Assembly: GCF_018688315.1 (NCBI RefSeq) | Contig: NZ_CP061315.1 | Coordinates: 124,001-188,000 of the forward strand | Source of the DNA: Polynucleobacter sp. AP-Kolm-20A-A1 | GTDB lineage: Bacteria; Pseudomonadota; Gammaproteobacteria; Burkholderiales; Burkholderiaceae | Direction: 5' to 3' | Length of the DNA stretch: 64,000 nt | In this document: piece after piece, positions 57,999 to 64,000 of the stretch | Position numbering within the stretch: position 1 is the first letter of the stretch | Layout of the letters: each line of letters opens with the position of its first letter | The notes under the pieces: generated by a model | Told to the model about the DNA's origin: nothing | Seen by the model: the letters and a program-made list of their open reading frames with translations, nothing else | Databases searched by the model: none | Translations under genes and position numbers: made by a program

Positions 57999-59284
57999 TC
58001 TTGCTCTGCGGTGAGATTAGGTCGATAGAGTTTGATGGTCTTTACGCCTTGTTCATCAAACTGCACAATTTCCATAACGATGCCAGCAATTCGAACGCTG
58101 ACGTCATGATCTGGAATCGCCTCCAGCTTTTCAAGAATGAGACCATTCAGAGTGCGAGGTCCATCTAGGGGTAAGTTCAAATTGAGTAAGCGATTGAGAT
58201 CCCGCAAAGATGCTCCACCGCTAGCAAGATAGGTGCCATCTGCCAGCCAGTGTGGGTCGGTAGATAAATTGGAGAAGGATGTGGTGAACTCACCAATGAG
58301 CTCTTCCACAATATCCTCGAAAGTCACCAGCCCAAGCACTTCCCCATACTCATTTACGACCAGGCTTAAGCGCTGCTGGTTATCTTGGAAGAATTGCATC
58401 TGCTGCAGAACAGGTGTGCCGCTGGGAATGAAGTACGGCTCATTTAGCAAGGACTTAAAGTCTTCATGCTTTAAATCTGTATCACCAAGTAATGACAAAG
58501 CCTTCTTAACCGACAAAATCCCCACAATGCGCTCAGAATCGCCATCGCATACCGGCAATTTATTGTGGTAACAGGTTTCTAGTTGTTGGACTACTTCATC
58601 GATCGGTCTAGAAAGATCTAAGACTTCAATCTTTGACCTGGGAGTCATCACATCATCAACGGTAATATTTTCCAGGTTAAATAGGTTGAGCAAAATATTA
58701 CGGTGATGATTGGAGACAAATCGATTTGATTCAAGCACCAAGCTTCGTAACTCCTCTTGACTCATTGCCCTGCTGTCCGAGGAGGACTGAAGGCCAGAGA
58801 TTTTCATAAGCCCAGAAACAAAGCTATTGATAAACCACAACAAAGGCTTGAGCAAAAATGTCAGAGGCAAGATCAGCCAACCAACACGAGAGGCAATCTT
58901 TTCAGGAAAAGCTGCACCAATGACTTTCGGTGTGATTTCGCTAAAGATGATGATCAGAAGGGCTACAACTAATGTAGCAATTGACAGAACCAGGCCGCTA
59001 TCGCCAAAGATATGTAAAGCAATGCCCGTTACTAAGATAGGCAATACAGTATTAATCAGATTATTTGAAATCAGCAGAACTGACAAAAGCGAGTCAATTC
59101 TTTTCAGCAATCTTTCGGCCAATCCTGCGCCTGCATTACCGCCCTTAGCCATTGCGCGTAGGCGATGGCGATTTGATGAAAGCATGCTTGTTTCAGCCAT
59201 GGAAAAAAAGCCAGAAAGTGCGAGCAAAAAGATGACTAGGGCAACCTGAGCAATAAAGGGCCAATCATCAAAAAAAGTGTCCAT
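57995..59284 (-). CDS. Hemolysin C/CorC-like membrane protein (CNNM, CBS and CorC_HlyC domains)
   Basis: A 429-residue protein: an N-terminal DUF21/CNNM membrane domain (about residues 8-180, four segments, with FFSMAETSMLSSNRHRL), a CBS-pair (about 200-320; VMTPRSKIEVLD and GILSVKKAL), and a C-terminal CorC_HlyC domain (YLASGGASLRDLNRLL ... DGPRTLNGLILEKL). Family members transport Mg2+ or act in metal homeostasis. ATG 59284 is preferred to the longer frame (59338). First gene of the leftward operon with pilB. Confidence 0.92.
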   Translation of the reverse strand: MDTFFDDWPFIAQVALVIFLLALSGFFSMAETSMLSSNRHRLRAMAKGGNAGAGLAERLLKRIDSLLSVLLISNNLINTVLPILVTGIALHIFGDSGLVLSIATLVVALLIIIFSEITPKVIGAAFPEKIASRVGWLILPLTFLLKPLLWFINSFVSGLMKISGLQSSSDSRAMSQEELRSLVLESNRFVSNHHRNILLNLFNLENITVDDVMTPRSKIEVLDLSRPIDEVVQQLETCYHNKLPVCDGDSERIVGILSVKKALSLLGDTDLKHEDFKSLLNEPYFIPSGTPVLQQMQFFQDNQQRLSLVVNEYGEVLGLVTFEDIVEELIGEFTTSFSNLSTDPHWLADGTYLASGGASLRDLNRLLNLNLPLDGPRTLNGLILEKLEAIPDHDVSVRIAGIVMEIVQFDEQGVKTIKLYRPNLTAEQD

Positions 59285-59403
59285 CGGGGCTGCCTGCAAA
59301 AAGTAAGGATGAATCAATATAGCAAAGTGGCATTTCACTAGCTATAGCTGGGGTAGAAATAGGCGTCATCACAACTGTTTATTTGTGTGAGAATTACACA
59401 TCT

Positions 59404-59916
59404 ATGGCAGCTTCCCTAAAATCCCTTTCTGTTGATGGCGCTCAATACTGTGTGATTGAAGCCCCTTTTGGGCGCTTAGGAATATTGACTGAGATGGTGG
59501 ATGCCAGTTTGATGTTATCCAAAATTGATTATTTACCGACCTCAACCGCATTGATTACCCCTCAAAACCAATTGGCTAAGGAGGTTGCAAAACAATGTCG
59601 GGCCTATTTCAAGAATCCCGCATACCAATTTGATTTGCCATTAAAGCCAGCCGGTACGATTCATCAGCAAAAGGTTTGGAGTCAAATTCAGAAAATTCCA
59701 GTTGGGAGTACTTCAACCTATGGAGAGCTTGCCAAGAAGATTAAAAGCGGGCCGCGCGCGGTGGGGACGGCTTGCGGCGCCAACCCTTACCCACTGATCT
59801 CACCTTGTCATCGGGTAATTGCTGCACAGGGCATTGGTGGCTTTATGAAGAAAAATGCGCCAGGGCTTTATCGTCAAATTAAGGTTTGGCTATTAAGGCA
59901 CGAGGGCGCAATTTAG
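59404..59916 (+). CDS. ogt: Methylated-DNA-protein cysteine methyltransferase
   Basis: A 170-residue alkyltransferase: TIHQQKVWSQIQKIPVGSTSTYGELA, then GPRAVGTACGANPYPLISPCHRVIAAQG with acceptor Cys135. It repairs O6-alkylguanine by suicide transfer. GTG 59383 would add seven residues; ATG 59404 is my choice. It is divergent from the CorC-like gene and converges on the squalene synthase-type gene. Confidence 0.93.
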   Translation: MAASLKSLSVDGAQYCVIEAPFGRLGILTEMVDASLMLSKIDYLPTSTALITPQNQLAKEVAKQCRAYFKNPAYQFDLPLKPAGTIHQQKVWSQIQKIPVGSTSTYGELAKKIKSGPRAVGTACGANPYPLISPCHRVIAAQGIGGFMKKNAPGLYRQIKVWLLRHEGAI

Positions 59917-59925
59917 ACGCAAATA

Positions 59926-60888
59926 TTATTTTCTGAGGACACCTGAAAATAAATAAAAGAACGCTTTCATCAGTGCATCACTCATCACTGCAACCTTGGT
60001 GAAGCTGTAAAAAGCCATGACTGTGCTGCGAGAAAGTTTCACCTCATCCTTGTGGCTAAATTGAGTTCGCTCAGCAATCTTTGAAAGCGTCATTACTGCT
60101 AGGCCAAAAGCCAGGAAGCAGAAACGCCTCATGCCTAACTCTGTTTTAGGGATTAGTAGGATGTAGCGTAGGGAATCTTGAAGTTTTTGATAGGCAATAT
60201 TCAGTAATTGCGTTTGGCTAATGTCAGCCGGCTTCCAGGAAACGCCGCGCGCTCTATCTTCGGGGGAGTCCTTCAGAATATTGGTCATCTGCAGTGCCTG
60301 ACCAAAAGCAATGGCTAAAGTTTCTTGGTTTTGAATGTGCTTGGCAAAGGCTTGCGAGTGATTGCTAAAGATGGTTGTTAACAACTCCCCGACAACGCCC
60401 GCAACCACATAGCAATACTCTTCAAATTCGGGAAGATCTTTAAGACCTTCTTTAGTTTGTTTGCCATGAAAGTGGGACATACCTTCGGACATGATCGATA
60501 CACAGCGACTGACTGCTTGTTGATCGGTGCTGCTGCACGTGTGCAGGATGCGCAATACAGTAGGGGTGTGGGCAATCAGGTCTAGTTCATCTTGATTGCC
60601 ATAATTTTTTAGCGCCTCAAGGCAGGGCTCTACAAAAGAGCTGACCGGGACTTTTTCAAGTACCGCTTGTAAAAACAAAGCTGAGAGGTTTTGTTTGACT
60701 TGCGGGCTGAGGTCTGCAGCGTCTTCAATCGTGTCGACAATTCGACAAAGCAAATAAGTGTTGCCTACTACTTTCTCAATAGCTGGCGGTAAAAGTGGAA
60801 TGGTCAATGCAAAGGTGCGCGATACCGAACCCAAAATAGCCTTTTGATAGGCCAGATCAGTGCTTGGGTTATTTGATGAGGATTCCAC
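59926..60888 (-). CDS. Squalene/phytoene synthase family protein, squalene synthase type
   Basis: A 320-residue trans-prenyl head-to-head synthase. First aspartate motif DTIED (52-56) and second motif NILKDSPED with D207 and D211; YCYVVAGVVGELL matches the central helix. The DTxED form and the YxxxVAGxVG block look closer to farnesyl-diphosphate squalene synthases (Erg9 type) than to bacterial HpnC/HpnD or phytoene synthases. No hopanoid or carotenoid genes adjoin it. The last 25 residues form a hydrophobic tail (FYSFTKVAVMSDALMKAFFYLFS) that may touch the membrane. Confidence 0.82.
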   Translation of the reverse strand: MESSSNNPSTDLAYQKAILGSVSRTFALTIPLLPPAIEKVVGNTYLLCRIVDTIEDAADLSPQVKQNLSALFLQAVLEKVPVSSFVEPCLEALKNYGNQDELDLIAHTPTVLRILHTCSSTDQQAVSRCVSIMSEGMSHFHGKQTKEGLKDLPEFEEYCYVVAGVVGELLTTIFSNHSQAFAKHIQNQETLAIAFGQALQMTNILKDSPEDRARGVSWKPADISQTQLLNIAYQKLQDSLRYILLIPKTELGMRRFCFLAFGLAVMTLSKIAERTQFSHKDEVKLSRSTVMAFYSFTKVAVMSDALMKAFFYLFSGVLRK

Positions 60889-60920
60889 CCTTGGATTATG
60901 TCAGACCATGACGCTCCAAA

Positions 60921-60954
60921 TTGGCACTTTTGACCATACTGAGAAAAGTGCCAA
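60921..60954. promoter_or_regulatory. 11-base inverted repeat at the symporter promoter
   Basis: Arms TTGGCACTTTT (60921-60931) and AAAAGTGCCAA (60944-60954) are perfect, with a 12-base centre. A perfect TATAAT lies at 60960-60965, six bases beyond the repeat. No T-run follows on either strand, so it is not a terminator. The position over the -35 region suits a repressor or activator site. The regulator is unknown. Confidence 0.45.
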
Positions 60955-60995
60955 GGTCATATAATTTCACCAATTTCCTTTAGGAGAAATCAGGC

Positions 60996-62411
60996 GTGCT
61001 CATTTGGTTCGTCATTATTTACTGGGTTATATCTGTAGGCATTGGCCTGTGGGCTGCCCTGCGTGTAAAAAATACCGCTGACTTTGCTGCGGCTGGCCAT
61101 AGCCTGCCCTTGCCGATAGTTACCGCCACTGTCTTTGCCACCTGGTTTGGTTCCGAAACTGTATTGGGTATTCCGGCAACTTTTCTGAAAGAGGGTTTGG
61201 GGGGTGTTGTGTCAGATCCATTTGGATCTTCGATGTGCCTAATATTGGTAGGCCTATTTTTTGCGCGTCATTTATATAACCGCCGCATGCTCACAATCGG
61301 AGATTTTTTCCGAGAAAAATATGGGCGCACCGTTGAAGTTTTGGTAACTCTTTGTATTGTGGTTTCTTATCTTGGTTGGGTTGCTGCGCAAATTAAGGCT
61401 CTAGGTTTAGTGTTTAACGTGGTTTCAGAAGGCAGCATTTCTCAGGCAGGCGGCATGCTGATTGGCGCCGGTAGCGTATTAATCTACACCTTGTTTGGCG
61501 GCATGTGGTCAGTGGCGATTACCGACTTCATTCAGATGATCATTATCGTGATCGGCATGTTGTATATCGGTGGTGAGATGACTGTGCAGACTGGCGGCAT
61601 CGGTGTGGTGCTTGAGCATGCGGCTGCAGCAGGCCAGTTCAGTAACTTCTGGCCTGATATGAATCTTGCCTCCATCTTAGGATTTGTCGCTGCGCTTTGC
61701 ACCATGATGTTGGGGTCCATTCCCCAACAAGATGTATTCCAGCGGATTACTTCTTCTAAGAACGTGAACATTGCGGTTCAAGCTGCCATTCTGGGTGGCG
61801 TACTGTATTTCATTTTTGCTTTTGTGCCGATGTATTTGGCTTACTCAGCTACTTTGATTAGTCCAGATCTAGTGAAGCAATATCTGGATACAGATCCGCA
61901 AATGATTTTGCCAAAGTTGATTCTCAATCATGCCCCAATCATTGCTCAGGTCATGTTTTTTGGTGCCCTACTCTCAGCTATTAAGAGTTGTGCCAGCGCA
62001 ACTTTGCTAGCCCCATCGGTAACGTTTGCAGAAAACATTGTGAGAGGTTTTTTTAAACACCTTTCGGATCGCGACCTACTCAAAATTATGCGCATTACCG
62101 TTTTATGTTTTGCAGTTGTAACGACATTTTTTGCGGTGAACTCCGAGCTCTCTATTTTTAAGATGGTGGAAAGCGCATACAAGGTAACCTTGGTTGCTGC
62201 GTTTGTACCCTTAGCTTTTGGTGTGTATTGGTCGAAAGCAAATTCATTGGGTGGTCTACTTGCAGTGGTGGGGGGTCTGACTATCTGGATTAGCTGCGAG
62301 ATCCTTGCGCCTAACGCTATATTGCCGCCCCAGTTGGCAGGCTTGTTTGCCAGCATTGCGGGAATGATTTTGGGAAGTCTGGTGCCCAAAGATGCTTTGA
62401 AGGCCGTATAA
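60996..62411 (+). CDS. Sodium:solute symporter (SSS) family transporter
   Basis: A 471-residue polytopic protein with about 13 predicted membrane helices, starting at GTG 60996 with AGGAG eight or nine bases upstream. SSS family blocks: the unwound helix region FAAAGHSLPLPIVTATVFATWFGSETVLG and the ISWQAAIVLLM-like GGMWSVAITDFIQMIIIVIG and SIPQQDVFQRITSSKN segments. Members carry proline, sugars or carboxylates with Na+; the substrate cannot be told. A possible operator is upstream. Confidence 0.9.
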   Translation: MLIWFVIIYWVISVGIGLWAALRVKNTADFAAAGHSLPLPIVTATVFATWFGSETVLGIPATFLKEGLGGVVSDPFGSSMCLILVGLFFARHLYNRRMLTIGDFFREKYGRTVEVLVTLCIVVSYLGWVAAQIKALGLVFNVVSEGSISQAGGMLIGAGSVLIYTLFGGMWSVAITDFIQMIIIVIGMLYIGGEMTVQTGGIGVVLEHAAAAGQFSNFWPDMNLASILGFVAALCTMMLGSIPQQDVFQRITSSKNVNIAVQAAILGGVLYFIFAFVPMYLAYSATLISPDLVKQYLDTDPQMILPKLILNHAPIIAQVMFFGALLSAIKSCASATLLAPSVTFAENIVRGFFKHLSDRDLLKIMRITVLCFAVVTTFFAVNSELSIFKMVESAYKVTLVAAFVPLAFGVYWSKANSLGGLLAVVGGLTIWISCEILAPNAILPPQLAGLFASIAGMILGSLVPKDALKAV

Positions 62412-62418
62412 AGAAAAA

Positions 62419-62439
62419 GTTGCCTAAAAATTAGGCAAC
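62419..62439. terminator. Stem-loop after the symporter gene
   Basis: GTTGCCTAA with TTAGGCAAC is a perfect nine-base stem and three-base loop. On the plus strand no T-run follows; on the minus strand the stem is followed by TTTTTCTTT. It may stop antisense leftward transcription rather than the symporter transcript, or act only as an mRNA 3' end. Confidence 0.45.
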
Positions 62440-62511
62440 AATAATTGCTGCAGCGCAAAAATCCAATTAAAATACAAGTAATTCAAAATTTTTAGTTCTT
62501 ATGGAGTTCCT

Positions 62512-63531
62512 ATGAAAATCTGTGTCATTGGTGGAGGCGGCGCAATTGGCGGCTATCTGGCTGTTATGTTGGCAAGGGCAGGCAATGACGTCACTGTTGT
62601 AGCGCGCGGCGCTACTTTGGCGGCGATCAAAGAGCGTGGCTTGGCGTTGATCATGGACGATCAACCTGAGCCATTAGTGGCGCAAGTAAAGGCAGTAGAA
62701 AAAATTCGTGATGCTGAAACTCCGGATGTAGTGATCCTGGCAGTAAAGGCGCATCAAGTTGAGCCGATCATTGATGACCTGGCTGCGATCATGGGCCCAG
62801 AAACGATTTTGATCCCAATGCAAAACGGTATTCCTTGGTGGTATTTCCAAAAGCTGGGCGGCGAGTATCAAGATCACTCAGTGGAAACAGTGGATGCCGG
62901 TGGTGTTGCTAAGAATGCAATTAATCCAAACAATATTATTGGTTGCGTAGTCTATCCGGCGACCTTTACACAAGCCCCTGGCGTGATTCGTCACGTTGAG
63001 GGTAATCGCTTCCCGTTGGGCGAGCTTGATGGCAAGACAACTGAGCGTATTCAGAAGATGTCTGAAATGATGGGCGCAGCTGGATTTAAGTCACCAATTC
63101 TGGACGACATCCGCTCAGAAATCTGGCTCAAGCTTTGGGGCAACATGACATTCAACCCAATCAGCTCATTGACGCATGGCACCCTAGAAGGCATTTGCCA
63201 ATATCCATTGACCAAAGAATTAGCTCGCAACATGATGGCTGAAGCTCAGACAATTGCCGAGAAGTTGGGTGTCACTTTCCGCGTGGATATTGAGCGTCGT
63301 ATCGCTGGCGCTGAAAAAGTGGGCAAGCACAAAACATCTATGCTGCAAGATTTAGAGGCTGGCCGTAGCTTGGAGATTGATGCATTGTTGGGTTCAGTTA
63401 TTGAGCTTGGCAAGATTACTCAAACGCCAACACCTTGTTTAAATACTGTATTTGCTTTGACAAAATACTTGGATGAAAACGTTCAAGTCTCTAAAGGTAG
63501 CTTGGCATTGCCATCAGTCAGCGGCTACTAA
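62512..63531 (+). CDS. 2-dehydropantoate 2-reductase (ApbA/PanE) family protein
   Basis: A 339-residue NADPH-dependent reductase: CVIGGGGAIGGYLAVMLARAG dinucleotide motif at the start, VVILAVKAHQVEPII and the catalytic Lys/Glu region EIWLKLWGNMTFNPISSLTHG. Members reduce ketopantoate for pantothenate, but several paralogues act on other 2-keto acids. Since PanE is about 300 residues, the longer form leaves the substrate open. GGAG lies five or six bases before ATG. A terminator follows. Confidence 0.87.
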   Translation: MKICVIGGGGAIGGYLAVMLARAGNDVTVVARGATLAAIKERGLALIMDDQPEPLVAQVKAVEKIRDAETPDVVILAVKAHQVEPIIDDLAAIMGPETILIPMQNGIPWWYFQKLGGEYQDHSVETVDAGGVAKNAINPNNIIGCVVYPATFTQAPGVIRHVEGNRFPLGELDGKTTERIQKMSEMMGAAGFKSPILDDIRSEIWLKLWGNMTFNPISSLTHGTLEGICQYPLTKELARNMMAEAQTIAEKLGVTFRVDIERRIAGAEKVGKHKTSMLQDLEAGRSLEIDALLGSVIELGKITQTPTPCLNTVFALTKYLDENVQVSKGSLALPSVSGY

Positions 63532-63553
63532 GCAATACGGCATTACGCGTAAT

Positions 63554-63590
63554 AAAAAACCCTTGCTACTCACCATAGCAAGGGTTTTTG
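63554..63590. terminator. Bidirectional terminator between convergent genes
   Basis: Stem AAACCCTTGCTA with TAGCAAGGGTTT has a seven-base loop, a run of A on the left and T on the right. It serves the rightward reductase gene and the leftward FAH-family gene. Confidence 0.92.
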
Positions 63591-63607
63591 TTTTAACGGG
63601 AAGCGAC

Positions 63608-64000
63608 TTATTCGAAGCGATTGTCTAAGCGACCAACCCCATCAATAATGATGCTGACATTGCTGCCTGGTTTCATGGAGCCAACGCCTACCGAGGTGCC
63701 ACAGGCAATGATGTCGCCAGCTTCTAGAGGGACATCCTGAGAAATCAGACTGACTAGCTTTGCAGGCGAGAAAATCATATCCGCAACAGGATAGTTTTGA
63801 CGCTCTTGATCATTGAGGATGGTTTTGATAGTGAGCTTACTCGGATCAACATCAGTGGTGATGTATGGACCAAATACACCAAAGGTATTAAAGCTCTTGG
63901 AGCGGGTCCATTGCGCATAACCAGGATCACGATTGAGAATCTCAATCGCAGTGACGTCGTTAATGCAGGTGTAACCAAAAATGGCTTTAGCAGCTTCCGC
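63608..64000 (-). CDS. Fumarylacetoacetate hydrolase family protein, N-terminal part outside the window
   Basis: The frame is open from the right edge to TAA at 63608-63610, giving 130 C-terminal residues. Visible family blocks: GYTCINDVTAIEIL, the RSKSFNTFGVFGPYI segment, YPVADMIFSPAKLVSLIS, and the hallmark GDIIACGTSVGVGSMKPG. FAH-family enzymes cleave C-C bonds of acylpyruvates or open catechol-derived products. The N-terminus and metal ligands are not visible. Confidence 0.9.
   Translation of the reverse strand, partial: AEAAKAIFGYTCINDVTAIEILNRDPGYAQWTRSKSFNTFGVFGPYITTDVDPSKLTIKTILNDQERQNYPVADMIFSPAKLVSLISQDVPLEAGDIIACGTSVGVGSMKPGSNVSIIIDGVGRLDNRFE

Noticed and set aside
60922..60935. 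TGGCAC near the symporter start, half of a sigma-54 promoter.
   Set aside because: The matching TTGC element is missing at the required spacing (GG-N10-GC not met) on both strands.
1..64000. Search for CRISPR arrays, rRNA, tRNA, transposases, integrases, toxin-antitoxin pairs, phage defence genes.
   Set aside because: None found by reading both strands; gene density leaves few gaps and all are short.

Overview
The window looks like a contiguous piece of chromosome from a free-living betaproteobacterium in the Burkholderiales, most likely a Polynucleobacter-like freshwater bacterium. This is an inference from gene order and protein character, not a database result. The supporting signs are a phasin, the clusters hemA-prfA-prmC-grxD, rpe-trpEGDC, bioAFD/bioB and pilBCD-coaE-zapD, a division/cell-wall cluster with a peroxiredoxin between ftsZ and lpxC, moderate GC, very tight packing and many ATGA-type overlaps. 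Both ends cut genes: a phasin on the left and a fumarylacetoacetate-hydrolase family gene on the right. I see no rRNA, tRNA, CRISPR array, insertion sequence, phage or integrase.

Layout. 1-11.4 kb: phasin end; a leftward run rmuC, grxD, prmC, prfA, hemA; a small YeaQ-type membrane protein; a leftward run ung, M61 peptidase, dsbC, UbiH-like hydroxylase; then ychF. 11.4-17.1 kb: a small winged-helix protein divergent from a MASE1-like membrane protein, then the leftward rpe-trpE-trpG-trpD-trpC operon. 17.1-20.8 kb: apaG, a 37-residue membrane ORF whose start overlaps that of mltA, enoyl-CoA hydratase, M20 amidohydrolase. 20.9-26 kb: bioA-bioF-bioD divergent from bioB, then coq7. 26-45.3 kb: a complete dcw operon (mraZ, rsmH, ftsL, ftsI, murE, murF, mraY, murD, ftsW, murG, murC, ddlB, ftsQ, ftsA, ftsZ), then peroxiredoxin and lpxC. 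45.3-48.6 kb: a DciA-like gene divergent from secA. 48.7-54 kb: a two-gene molybdenum hydroxylase, argJ, a DUF815 ATPase and mutT. 54-59.3 kb: a leftward operon of a CBS/CorC-type membrane protein, pilB, pilC, pilD, coaE and zapD. 59.4-64 kb: ogt, squalene synthase-type enzyme, a sodium:solute symporter, a ketopantoate reductase family protein and the FAH-family gene.

How the genes work together. Most of the window is core metabolism: tryptophan, biotin, haem (hemA), ubiquinone (UbiH-like and Coq7), arginine (argJ), CoA (coaE), translation termination (prfA/prmC), and above all division and peptidoglycan synthesis. No wholly new system is evident.

The most interesting signals are regulatory or reductive. 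(1) A LexA-type palindrome fills the spacer of a promoter-like sequence upstream of mraZ, which would put the dcw operon partly under SOS control. (2) PilB, PilC and PilD are all cut down to their core domains. (3) A GC-rich foldable element with a C-rich loop lies between ftsZ and the peroxiredoxin gene. (4) An FNR-like palindrome precedes the molybdenum hydroxylase. (5) A long inverted repeat sits at the symporter promoter. (6) A conserved-looking 37-residue membrane ORF shares a CATG start with mltA. These are candidates for testing, not demonstrated functions.
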